A DNA stretch of 64,000 nt from Ferruginibacter sp. (GTDB taxonomy: Bacteria > Bacteroidota > Bacteroidia > Chitinophagales > Chitinophagaceae): positions 1-64,000 of the forward strand of contig JAURKC010000008.1 of assembly GCA_030831945.1 (NCBI GenBank), given 5' to 3'. Below, one piece after another: positions 37,390 through 46,245 of the stretch. The notes under the pieces are model-generated. The model was not told the origin of the DNA and did not search any database. It saw nothing but the letters and a program-made list of their open reading frames with translations. The first letter of the stretch is position 1. Each line of letters begins with the position of its first letter. The translations under genes were made by a program, and so were the position numbers.

Positions 37390-38199
37390 ATGGCTAATAA
37401 TAATTTAAATCAAGAAGGCAATTTTTCTCTTTCTGCAGAGCAAGTAAATAGTTTTCAAAAAAGAGGAGCTATTCATATACCTGGAGTGGCTAGTCCTGAA
37501 GAGATAAAGGTTTTTAGGCCAGCGATTAATGAGGCGGTTAAAAAAAATAATACTGAAGTTAGAAAAATGGAAGAAAGAGATACATACGGAAAGGCTTTTT
37601 TACAAATAACTAATTTGTGGTTAAAGGATGATGCGGTTCGAAAATTCACTTTACACAAAAAATTTGCCAGTATTGCCGCTCAACTTTTAGGAGTAGAGAA
37701 GGTTCGTGTTTATCATGATCAAGCCTTGTATAAAGAAGCGGGTGGAGGAGCTACACCTTGGCACCAGGATCAATATTATTGGCCATTGGCTACCACTAAA
37801 ACTATCACCATGTGGATGCCACTAGTTGATATCAACGTGTCGATGGGAATGCTCACTTTTGCTGAAGGATCTCATACCAATGGATTGGTTAATAGTATTC
37901 CTATTTCCGATGAATCAGAAAGTTTGTTAGATGCCTATGTTTCTGAAAAAGACTATCCTATTTATAGGCCTGATTCTATGGCGGCCGGAGATGCTACTTT
38001 CCATTATGGCTATACGCTGCATAAGGCTCCAGGCAATAGTTCTGATCAAATGAGGGAAGTAATGACGATCATTTATTATGAAGATGGCGCTGTCATTACT
38101 GAACCAGCAAATGATAATCAAGAGTCAGACAGAATAAAATGGTTTGATGGAATGAAACCGGGTGAACTAGCAGCCTCTGCATTAAATCCTGTAGTATAA
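37390..38199 (+). CDS. phytanoyl-CoA dioxygenase (PhyH) family Fe(II)/2-oxoglutarate oxygenase
   Basis: I prefer the ATG at 37390 (269 aa; MANNNLNQEG) to an in-frame TTG at 37369. The protein has no signal peptide, so it is cytoplasmic. The 2-His-1-carboxylate triad is visible: WHQDQYYWPL gives His125 and Asp127, and LHKAPGNSSD gives His211. MWMPLVDINVSMGMLTFAEGSH is the PhyH beta-strand core. These enzymes hydroxylate small molecules using 2-oxoglutarate; the substrate is unknown. Last + strand gene before the convergent minus-strand series. Confidence 0.88.
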   Translation: MANNNLNQEGNFSLSAEQVNSFQKRGAIHIPGVASPEEIKVFRPAINEAVKKNNTEVRKMEERDTYGKAFLQITNLWLKDDAVRKFTLHKKFASIAAQLLGVEKVRVYHDQALYKEAGGGATPWHQDQYYWPLATTKTITMWMPLVDINVSMGMLTFAEGSHTNGLVNSIPISDESESLLDAYVSEKDYPIYRPDSMAAGDATFHYGYTLHKAPGNSSDQMREVMTIIYYEDGAVITEPANDNQESDRIKWFDGMKPGELAASALNPVV

Positions 38200-38224
38200 T
38201 TTTTTCTAGGATTCAATACAATTG

Positions 38225-39994
38225 CTATTTTTCTATTTGTATATTAATGGAGGCTCCTAATTTCTCATATCCTGCTGCATTGGGATGAAGGCCATCTGAA
38301 AAAAGTGATTCGTCTATTTTGCCAGATGGTTTCAACAAAACTTTGCCTGCATCTGCATATTTTATTCTCTTATTAAAAGGTATTGTTAAAATTAGTTTAT
38401 TCAATATTGAAATCCTCTCTTCCATATTTCTTCTTGGAAGAATACCCATTAATAATATTTTTGCATTCGGTTGTTTTGAACTAATTGCTTTTGTCAAAAA
38501 CTGAAGTCCCTCTCTAATTTCATTGTTACTATTAAAATCTAAATTATTGGTGCCAATCATTATTACAATTTGTGACGGTGCAATATTATCTAGTTCACCA
38601 TTGTATACGCGCCATAAAACGTTTTCAATTCTATCCCATCCAAAACCTAAGTTAATAGCATTCTTTTTTTCAAAATATTTATTCCATGAGTCACTGCCAT
38701 TTCTGACATCTGCAGTAGGAATTCCTCCCCAGAAATGGGTGATTGAATTGCCTATAAAAAGTAATTGAGGAGAATGAGTAGCGTTATATTTTAAAATTTC
38801 TTTGTGTCTTGTTTCCCAATCATAGGTATTTGCATCGCGGCGTTGGGTAATAGGCAAGGTAGTTGAACTTTTACCTACTGCCATATTGAATATTTCTCGA
38901 ATTTTAATTTCATAAGCATTCGCATAGTTCATCATTCCAATGTCGTTTGGATGAACTCCGTCTACCATAGATTCAATATCCTGATGAATATCTTCTTTTG
39001 AAAGTAAGAATATATTTTTCACTCCTGCTGTAGTCAGTGAATCAAATACAATTTTTAATACTTTATTAGCATCAGTGTATTGCTTTTTACTAGTTGGATT
39101 CATTTCCTCATCAGTATAGCCATCATGCTCAGTTAGTAAAATAGGTATTGTTGGATTTTTAGTTTTAAGCTGCCCAACTGCTGCAACGATTCTTTTATAT
39201 AATTCTTCGGCGCTAATACCAGGAGCTATTAAATTAGGTAGACAATCTAGTATATATAATTTTGCATCAAGTTCTCCAATAAGTCCTACTATCGGTGGAT
39301 CGAGTCTTCCACTTCCAGAAAATCCTAAGTTGATTACTGGTAAATCAAGTTTTCTGGATAAGATGGAAGACCAGGCTAGTCCTGGTCTTGTAGCACATGC
39401 TCCTTGAGCTATTGAAGTACCATAAACAACAATAGGTCGATCAATTCGCTTAGGTAATGGTGTAAATAAACTTGGTTTGGCCACAGATATTTCCATCCAT
39501 TTTACTGTGTTGTAAAGGGGTAGATAAAGTGTGTAGTCTCTATTTTTTACATGTTGATCGTTGGTAACTAAATTTGTAAATTGATAAGTAATGGTGTCGC
39601 CAAATGAAAATTTACCTGCAGCCCAATTCCATTTTCCATCTATATTTTTTGAGTATAAATCTACTCCGCTTACTCCCGTTGCTGGCATATGCGGCATTTG
39701 TATATTTCCACCTACTGTATACCTAACAGTGATTTGATTTGAATTGGTTCTGAATCTTACTTGTAATCCAGCAGTTTGAGCAGCTAATTTCCAAATCCCT
39801 TCACTTACCATTTTTTCTGCTCTACTAGGAAGTCGGTCATAAAAATTATTTACTTCTCCTGTCCAACCTTGTCCCTCCAAAACTTTAGTAGAGTCGGTAG
39901 CAGGATTCCATTTAATATATTCTTTTACTGACTGAGCATTTGTATGCATCATTAATAAAAGGAGTATACCACTGAAGAAGGCTTTATTGATCAT
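38225..39994 (-). CDS. secreted double-domain SGNH/GDSL esterase (589 aa)
   Basis: A signal peptide (cleaved near TNAQ, residue 21) precedes an N-terminal beta domain with GVDLY (110-114), characteristic of the SGNH_hydro N-terminal family (PF14607). The first SGNH domain has GTSIAQG (Ser194) and DGVHPND (Asp345, His348). A second complete domain follows: FIGNSITHFWGG (Ser417), GTNNLD and DGLHPNAAG near the end. Carbohydrate acetyl- or acyl-esterase activity is usual for such proteins in glycan loci. Two active sites in one chain may serve different acyl positions (inference). Distal gene of the minus-strand series, 21 bases after the 703-residue esterase. Confidence 0.87.
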   Translation of the reverse strand: MINKAFFSGILLLLMMHTNAQSVKEYIKWNPATDSTKVLEGQGWTGEVNNFYDRLPSRAEKMVSEGIWKLAAQTAGLQVRFRTNSNQITVRYTVGGNIQMPHMPATGVSGVDLYSKNIDGKWNWAAGKFSFGDTITYQFTNLVTNDQHVKNRDYTLYLPLYNTVKWMEISVAKPSLFTPLPKRIDRPIVVYGTSIAQGACATRPGLAWSSILSRKLDLPVINLGFSGSGRLDPPIVGLIGELDAKLYILDCLPNLIAPGISAEELYKRIVAAVGQLKTKNPTIPILLTEHDGYTDEEMNPTSKKQYTDANKVLKIVFDSLTTAGVKNIFLLSKEDIHQDIESMVDGVHPNDIGMMNYANAYEIKIREIFNMAVGKSSTTLPITQRRDANTYDWETRHKEILKYNATHSPQLLFIGNSITHFWGGIPTADVRNGSDSWNKYFEKKNAINLGFGWDRIENVLWRVYNGELDNIAPSQIVIMIGTNNLDFNSNNEIREGLQFLTKAISSKQPNAKILLMGILPRRNMEERISILNKLILTIPFNKRIKYADAGKVLLKPSGKIDESLFSDGLHPNAAGYEKLGASINIQIEK

Positions 39995-40015
39995 ATCATT
40001 ATATTTAAAGAATTA

Positions 40016-42127
40016 TTATTTTTTAAGTAATTTTTCAATCATGGGTTGCAGCGATAGCGCCCAAACTTCATAACCTTTTTCAATTAAGTGAATCCCATCA
40101 CTAGAACAGTATTTCAGATTTAAATCTCCATTGGGTTGAATGAAATTACTTGCTAGGGGTAGGTAAAATATTTGTTTTTTATCTTCTTCTTTTGTTATGA
40201 GCGATTGTACTTTTTCATATTTCACTCTATGCATATCTTGCTTTTTCACCCCTGCTGGTAATGGCCCCACTAATATAATTTTAGTATTAGGCATATTTTT
40301 TTTCATCCACAAAAGTATTTGGTGTATACCCTGTGCTACTTCTTCGGCTGAATCGTCAGAGAAGTTATTGACTCCAATGGTAAGCACAGCAATTTTAATT
40401 TTTGCATTTGCATAAGTTCCGTGTTGAAGCCTCCATAATATATGCTGAGTTCTATCGCCTGAAATGCCAGCAGATATCCAACTATATTTTTTGTAAACTG
40501 ATTCGAAAATTGCTTTTCCTGGATGATTTGTCACCGATGCTCTATTGCCTGCAATACCTTGTGTGATAGAGTTGCCAATAAATACAATATCTGTAGAAGT
40601 ATTCTTTGCCATTAATTCATTGATTTCATTATTCTGTGTCCACCAATCCGTTCCTTCTTTCCAGCCTGCGCCTGATCTATATTCTGATCCAGGAGAAGCA
40701 ATCACAGCAAAGTTTGTCTTTTGATGGGTAGCATTTAATATAAAATCTACAATGGGTGTTGGATTAGCTAAGCTATGAGGATGATGACCTACTCCTGGTT
40801 TATGAATCACAGTAATATTTCCTCCTGCTTTTTTAATGGCTTTTTCAAATGGTTCAGTATTCTCATCAACTGGTACAGCTTCATCCGCGTCACCCACCAC
40901 ATGCAGCATTGGAAATCCTAAGCTAGCAATTTTATTTGCATGATCAAGTGGACTATTTTTAAATTCTATTGCTTGAGCCTCGGTTAAAGAATAATCGGTT
41001 TTAAAAATCTCCCAGTCTGCTGCACTTTTTTGCCCTTTCCCTAATCCTCCAGGCCAGCTTTTTAGGTCTAAAACTGGTGCGTCTGCATAAATGCAGGCTA
41101 CTTTTTGTGGATTCTCCATCGCCCAATTATATATGTACACTCCACCACGACTCATACCTTCTAAGGCAACTTTTTTTGAAAGTCCAGCAAGCTGCATATA
41201 ATCGTAAAATTTATTCCATAAATCAATTGCCTTTTTGTTTCCAAATAATTCTGATGCATCACAGTACACCACATGAAATCCTCTCTCTAAAAGTGCTCTG
41301 TCAGTTTGTGGTTCATGACCCCAAAAGCGTGCTCTCCAAATCCATGGTAATCCAGTGGCTACTTTTTTTGGTTTTACTATTTTGCAATTTCTTTCTTGAA
41401 AGGTGAAGTCAATACATTCAAATCCATAAAATGAACTTGATTTTTTTTCTTCTTTTATTTTTTTGAAAATATCAAATCGGTTGATTTCTTTTAGTTTAAC
41501 TAATTCATACAATCTTTTGGCAATCAGCGTAGCGCCTATTGAGGCGGGATGAATTTTATCAGGTAATAGATCTGACCTGTCGATGAATAAAGAGTATAAG
41601 TTAATGATTTCACAACCTGTTTCAAAAGCTAGCTCCTGTATTTTAGGGATGATTTGTTTTTTAATGATTGGATCGTAAATAGAACTACTGTCTTCCAAAA
41701 AAGAGGGAAGGGGAAGTAAGAGTACAATTCTTGGATGGGAGGGTAGTTCTTGGAATGATTGAATCAATGATTGGTAGTCATTTTTAAATTCATTGTAAAA
41801 TGGACGATTGATAAGTTTACTATCATTGGTCCCTAGTTTAATAAAAACAATATTGGGATTACTTTTTAATGCATTTGAATATTCAGGCGTATTCCAATAG
41901 GGGATATTTCCTTTTTTTAACAAACTGGATCCATTAACTCCAAAATTCATTACTTCGTATGAACTGCCTAGCATCGCCTGTAACTGAGCAGGATATGCAT
42001 TTTTTTCACGATTCACCATTGCAGCTCCATAAGTAATACTATTACCAATACAAGCAATTTTAATTTTTTGCGCATTGGTAAATAAGGTTATCGAAAGAAG
42101 GCATGAAAGTAGAAGATGCTTGAGCAT
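40016..42127 (-). CDS. secreted GDSL - alpha/beta-hydrolase - GDSL triple esterase (703 aa)
   Basis: A signal peptide (residues 1-20) is followed by three hydrolase units. The first, residues ~22-215, is SGNH: IGNSITYGA with Ser30, KLGTNDS, DKIHPASIG. The second, ~255-465, is a prolyl-oligopeptidase-like alpha/beta hydrolase: GMSRGG with Ser326, GDADEAVP with Asp413 or Asp415, and VGHHPHS with His448/449. The third, ~510-703, is SGNH again: IGNSITQG with Ser520, IGVNNFS, DGIHLIEKG. All three catalytic sets look intact. Single-chain esterases of this layout probably strip several ester types from one decorated polysaccharide (inference). It starts 107 bases after the cytochrome-LRR gene in the same direction. 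Confidence 0.87.
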   Translation of the reverse strand: MLKHLLLSCLLSITLFTNAQKIKIACIGNSITYGAAMVNREKNAYPAQLQAMLGSSYEVMNFGVNGSSLLKKGNIPYWNTPEYSNALKSNPNIVFIKLGTNDSKLINRPFYNEFKNDYQSLIQSFQELPSHPRIVLLLPLPSFLEDSSSIYDPIIKKQIIPKIQELAFETGCEIINLYSLFIDRSDLLPDKIHPASIGATLIAKRLYELVKLKEINRFDIFKKIKEEKKSSSFYGFECIDFTFQERNCKIVKPKKVATGLPWIWRARFWGHEPQTDRALLERGFHVVYCDASELFGNKKAIDLWNKFYDYMQLAGLSKKVALEGMSRGGVYIYNWAMENPQKVACIYADAPVLDLKSWPGGLGKGQKSAADWEIFKTDYSLTEAQAIEFKNSPLDHANKIASLGFPMLHVVGDADEAVPVDENTEPFEKAIKKAGGNITVIHKPGVGHHPHSLANPTPIVDFILNATHQKTNFAVIASPGSEYRSGAGWKEGTDWWTQNNEINELMAKNTSTDIVFIGNSITQGIAGNRASVTNHPGKAIFESVYKKYSWISAGISGDRTQHILWRLQHGTYANAKIKIAVLTIGVNNFSDDSAEEVAQGIHQILLWMKKNMPNTKIILVGPLPAGVKKQDMHRVKYEKVQSLITKEEDKKQIFYLPLASNFIQPNGDLNLKYCSSDGIHLIEKGYEVWALSLQPMIEKLLKK

Positions 42128-42234
42128 TTGGTATTGTTTAGGATTTGATATTTTATTTTAATAGCAGCCAGCCAGTATTTGATCTTATTAATACAGCTAA
42201 CTATTTAAAGTAATTTGAATGAATTGTACACAAC

Positions 42235-43557
42235 CTATTTCCCTTCTTTCCATTGATATACTCTTTTTATCCCAGGTACTTGTTTCAGCTTTTCTATGCC
42301 TGTTTCGCTTACATTGGTTTCATTTAGGTTTACTGCTTCTAAGTGTTTTAGCCCTGATAATTGAGGTACTATTTTATCAGTAATCGGATTTTTCTCTAAT
42401 CTTAATTTTTCAAGATTAGTCATCCCAGATAAAAAATCAAGGTCATTATCAGTTAATCCATTGTCGGAAAGATTTAACCAAATCACATTTTTTGCGATTG
42501 ATTGAAGGATAGGCTTTATTGAATTTATTGAAGCACTCATTCCAGGAGGAATAGTAATATCTAGCATCACTGGTTGGTGAAGCATCAAACGGACATTGAT
42601 CCCTTTATTTCGAAGGCTATCAATGAGGGCAGTATTTAATATGGCAGGCATTTCAGGATTTATTTTACTGTTTTCAGTTTTTGCTGTTTCACTTACTGCT
42701 ATTGAGTTTTCTATTCCTAAAACTACAGCTATTTTGGATTGAATTTCTGGACTAACTTTTAATTCAGCTATTTTTTTTCCTTTAGTTGCCATTCCTTTTT
42801 CAATCCACCATTGAATAATTTCTATTTCTGCTTTTGTTAAGGGTGTTTTTCCATCAGCAGGCATATATTTTTCATTGCTAGGATCTAAAGTAATTCGATT
42901 AAAAAGTTCGCTTTTATTCAATGAACCAGCAACAACGGCTGCACGCGTCTTTCCTCCTTTCAGTAATGTTTCTAAAGTTTGAACTGAAAATTGTCCTTTC
43001 ATTTTACCCTCGCGATGACATTGTCCACATCGCTGAATTAAAATTGGTTGAACTACCTCTTCAAATAGTAAAGCTTCTGCTACACTGATTGGCTTTTTTC
43101 TTATTGGTTCATCTATCAATTTAATGGATAGGTAATCTGACCCATGCGTAAGACTGCCACCCTGATGTCCGGTGTAAATCATAATCAATAAAACTACTAC
43201 ACAGAGGGAGGAGAATATCAATCTAGGAATGGAGAATATTTTTTTTACAACAGTAGTCGTACTAATAAATAATAATCCAGACGCCACAGCTAGCGTAATT
43301 CCAGCTATTTTATGATTATTGATTTTTGAAAATTCATATTCACCACCAAGTGATAATAGATATCCGAAAATACAGGAAAGTACCGCGGTAATAAAACCAA
43401 CCAATAAGGTAATTGGAATAGCAATTTTGAGCTGCTCGAATTTTTTAAAATACGATAGCAGCTCAAAAAGTATTGCCAAAGCCAAAAAGCCAATGGGCAG
43501 GTGGACAACTACGGGATGTAGATGTCCAATTAATGTAGTGATATCCAACAAGATCAT
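42235..43557 (-). CDS. membrane protein: DUF2231-like domain, c-type haem site, leucine-rich repeats (copy 1)
   Basis: Four transmembrane helices (residues ~10-130) contain GHLHPVVVHLPIG and TGHQGGSLTHGSDYL, both His-rich and conserved in the paralogue at 51771. A PSCyt1-type cytochrome domain follows with CGQCH at 177-181, KYMPADGKTPLTKAEIEIIQWWI and a distal Met candidate in KYMP. Residues ~345-435 are leucine-rich repeats (LTDNDLDFLSGMTNLEKLRL, LKHLEAVNLNETNVSETG). This puts a periplasmic electron carrier and an LRR binding surface on a membrane anchor. Its ATG overlaps the stop of the beta-propeller gene (TAATG). Confidence 0.8.
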   Translation of the reverse strand: MILLDITTLIGHLHPVVVHLPIGFLALAILFELLSYFKKFEQLKIAIPITLLVGFITAVLSCIFGYLLSLGGEYEFSKINNHKIAGITLAVASGLLFISTTTVVKKIFSIPRLIFSSLCVVVLLIMIYTGHQGGSLTHGSDYLSIKLIDEPIRKKPISVAEALLFEEVVQPILIQRCGQCHREGKMKGQFSVQTLETLLKGGKTRAAVVAGSLNKSELFNRITLDPSNEKYMPADGKTPLTKAEIEIIQWWIEKGMATKGKKIAELKVSPEIQSKIAVVLGIENSIAVSETAKTENSKINPEMPAILNTALIDSLRNKGINVRLMLHQPVMLDITIPPGMSASINSIKPILQSIAKNVIWLNLSDNGLTDNDLDFLSGMTNLEKLRLEKNPITDKIVPQLSGLKHLEAVNLNETNVSETGIEKLKQVPGIKRVYQWKEGK

Positions 43558-44666
43558 TAAACCCTAGTTAATTTAATAGGCGTTGTTTGATTTGCATTCC
43601 ACTGACATACATAAATGCTTTTATCTTCATCAATACAAACATCGTGACAATGGAAGAAAGTTTGATCAGGCGCTTGCAAAGTAGGAAGTAATTTACCTGA
43701 TTGATACACAGGTGCATTTCCTCCTGGATTAGAAATCACTTTGTTATTACTATCTAGAATGGTAACAAAACCACTTGCACTTCCAATCATTTTTCCAGCT
43801 GGGTCATTCGACCAACAAACACCTGCATATAGGTTTCCTTCATTTAGAACTGGTCTACATACATGCATACCTGGAGTATCAATTCGGTGAAGAAATTTAC
43901 CATCTAATGTAAATACTTTAAAACAATTCTCTTCTCTGGATGTGCAGATAAGGGTTGGATTATTTTTATCTCTATTGTCAATAGCAACTCCATGTGCACA
44001 GCGAAGATTATGGTCTGGATTAGCATTTTTGCTGCCTCCAAAATGTCTGATGTATTGACCTTTGCTATTGTATTGTATAATATAATTAGATCCATATCCA
44101 TCTGCTACATAGATATCACCATTGGGTGCTACTGCAGTTTCTGTTGGTCTAAAAGGTTCGTTGTCTTTATAAACACCAATCGTATTTGGATGTCCAATCG
44201 TAAATATAATTCTACCGGTTAAATCAGTTTTTACTACTTGACCTGCTTGGGCAATTGTTTTACCAGTTCTATCTTGATAATAACCGCAATCCACAATCAT
44301 TAAAAAGTCTTCTCCTCCTTCTTTAGAAATCGTTAAACCATGACCACCAGGCCAACCTGTACCCCAGTTGTCAAGCAGCTTTCCTGATTTATCAAAAATT
44401 AAAATATTGTTATGAATATTGTCACCTATCATGATCATTCTACCCTTACTATCTTGTACCATTTCATGACAATTGAGTACTGGATAACTGTTGATACTTA
44501 TTTTAGCCCAACGTTTATCTACCTTGTATCTAAATTCACCTTGTCCTAAAATCAATTCTTCTGGTTGAAGATTCTTGTGCAAAATTGAAAAGCCAGCACT
44601 TGTTTTAGCAACGGTTAATGCAGAAGCTAAAGATGAGTTTCTTAGGAAATTTCTTCTAGAGATCAT
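43557..44666 (-). CDS. Tat-exported NHL-type beta-propeller protein
   Basis: MISRRNFLRNSSLASAL is a Tat signal (Arg4-Arg5). Mature residues ~55-369 show repeats of the NHL/six-bladed propeller type: ILIFDKSGKLLDNWGTGW, VVKTDLTGRIIFTIG, PNGDIYVADGYGSNYIIQYN, FKVFTLDGKFLHRIDTPG and DVCIDEDKSIYVCQWN. Such propellers bind ligands or partner proteins, and some act as peptidyl-glycine-lyase-like enzymes. Translationally coupled to the cytochrome-LRR membrane gene, so a physical partnership with it is likely (inference). It occupies the position held by the TIM-barrel protein in the second cassette. Confidence 0.8.
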   Translation of the reverse strand: MISRRNFLRNSSLASALTVAKTSAGFSILHKNLQPEELILGQGEFRYKVDKRWAKISINSYPVLNCHEMVQDSKGRMIMIGDNIHNNILIFDKSGKLLDNWGTGWPGGHGLTISKEGGEDFLMIVDCGYYQDRTGKTIAQAGQVVKTDLTGRIIFTIGHPNTIGVYKDNEPFRPTETAVAPNGDIYVADGYGSNYIIQYNSKGQYIRHFGGSKNANPDHNLRCAHGVAIDNRDKNNPTLICTSREENCFKVFTLDGKFLHRIDTPGMHVCRPVLNEGNLYAGVCWSNDPAGKMIGSASGFVTILDSNNKVISNPGGNAPVYQSGKLLPTLQAPDQTFFHCHDVCIDEDKSIYVCQWNANQTTPIKLTRV

Positions 44667-44724
44667 TTTTTTATTTTTAAAAGGTTAAAATTATTGGTTT
44701 AGATATTATATTTTTCTTTTTTTA

Positions 44725-46242
44725 TTAGCTTAAAATCTCTCTGACTACTTTACCCTCAACATCCGTCAAACGGAAACGCCTACCCTGAAATTTGTAGGTT
44801 AGTCTTTCGTGATCAACTCCCAATAGATGCAATAAGGTAGCATGAAAATCATGAACATGAACAGGATCTTTAACAACATTATAGCTAAAGTCGTCTGTTT
44901 CACCATAACTTATTCCTGGTTTTACTCCAGCTCCAGCCATCCACATGCTAAAGCAACGTGGATGATGATCGCGGCCATAATCAGTAGGATTTAATTTTCC
45001 TTGTGAATAAACTGTTCTGCCAAATTCTCCTCCCCATATTACTAAAGTATCTTCTAATAATCCTCTTCGCTTAAGGTCTTTGATAAAGGCGGCTGTTGGC
45101 TGATCGGTATCTTTACACTGCTTAGCCATTCCTTGAGGAAGGCCTCCGTGATGATCCCAACCTTGATGATATAGCTGTACAAATTTTACATCTTTTTCTA
45201 AAAGCTTTCTTGCTAAAATACAGTTGGAAGCATAAGAACCTGGATCACGGCTATCGGGACCATAAAGATCAAATACTTCATCTGTTTCATCAGCAGTTGA
45301 CATTACTTCTGGTATAGATGTTTGCATTCGAAAGGCCATTTCATATTGAGCAATTCGCGCGTCTACTTCTGGATCTCCGTAGGCATCATTTTGCAGTGTA
45401 CTTAGTTTGGACAGATAGTCAAGCATTTCTTTTCTGTCAGCACCATCGTATCCTTCTGGATTGTCAAGAAATAATACTGGATCTTTTCCAGATCTAAATT
45501 GAACACCTTGATGTTCTGTAGGTAAAAATCCATTTCCCCATAGTCTTGAATACAATGGTTGATCCTTACTTGCATTTTTTGAAACAAGTACAATAAAGCT
45601 GGGTAGATTTTTATTATCTGATCCTAAACCATAGCTTACCCAAGATCCAATAGAAGCTCTTCCTGGTAATTGATTACCTGTTTGAAAAAAAGTAATCGCA
45701 GGATCATGATTGATTGCTTCTGAATGGATAGATTTAATGATGCACAAATCATCCACTACTTCTGCAGTATGCGGAAGCATTTCGCTGATCCATGTTTGCG
45801 ATTGTCCGTGCTGGTTAAATTTATAGATAGAAGGAACTATCGGTAATATACTTTGATTTGAACTCATGCTAGTTAGCCGCTGACCTTGTCTTACTGAATC
45901 AGGAAGCGCTTGTCCAAACATATCTACTAACTTAGGCTTGTAATCAAAAGTTTCAATTTGCGAAGGACCTCCGCTCATAAATAAATAGACTACTCTTTTA
46001 GCCTTAGGAGCGAAGTGGGGAATGGCTCGAAGAATTTCTTCTTCAAGCGATGCAGCGGAACCTTCTGCAGCCATTGTACCAGCTACTTTCCCTAGTAGAT
46101 TTTTTCCAATTAAAGAGCCAAGGGCAACCGCACCAATTCCTAAGGATGTTTTGGTGAGGAAATTGCGCCTATCCCATTTCTTTTTAATTTGATCCAATTC
46201 AGGTGTAGTAACCTTGAATGGTTCTTGGTGGTGATCGCTCAT
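44725..46242 (-). CDS. Tat-type DUF1501 protein (alkaline-phosphatase-like fold), copy 1
   Basis: DRRNFLTKTSLGIGAVALGSLIG (first 20: DRRNFLTKTSLGIGAVALGS) is a Tat-type leader preceded by a short cytosolic arm. The body carries the DUF1501 (PF07394) hallmarks: YLFMSGGPSQIETFDYKP, VWGGEFGRT, GRDHHPRCFSMWMAGAGVKPG and HDFHATLLHLLGVDHERLTY. The fold is related to sulfatases and alkaline phosphatases, with likely metal ligands in EFGRT and DHH, but no DUF1501 reaction is established. Starts 3 bases after the di-haem DUF1553 gene; this DUF1553-DUF1501 pairing is well known in Planctomycetes and Verrucomicrobia and recurs at 54186. Confidence 0.85.
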   Translation of the reverse strand: MSDHHQEPFKVTTPELDQIKKKWDRRNFLTKTSLGIGAVALGSLIGKNLLGKVAGTMAAEGSAASLEEEILRAIPHFAPKAKRVVYLFMSGGPSQIETFDYKPKLVDMFGQALPDSVRQGQRLTSMSSNQSILPIVPSIYKFNQHGQSQTWISEMLPHTAEVVDDLCIIKSIHSEAINHDPAITFFQTGNQLPGRASIGSWVSYGLGSDNKNLPSFIVLVSKNASKDQPLYSRLWGNGFLPTEHQGVQFRSGKDPVLFLDNPEGYDGADRKEMLDYLSKLSTLQNDAYGDPEVDARIAQYEMAFRMQTSIPEVMSTADETDEVFDLYGPDSRDPGSYASNCILARKLLEKDVKFVQLYHQGWDHHGGLPQGMAKQCKDTDQPTAAFIKDLKRRGLLEDTLVIWGGEFGRTVYSQGKLNPTDYGRDHHPRCFSMWMAGAGVKPGISYGETDDFSYNVVKDPVHVHDFHATLLHLLGVDHERLTYKFQGRRFRLTDVEGKVVREILS

Positions 46243-46245
46243 AAT

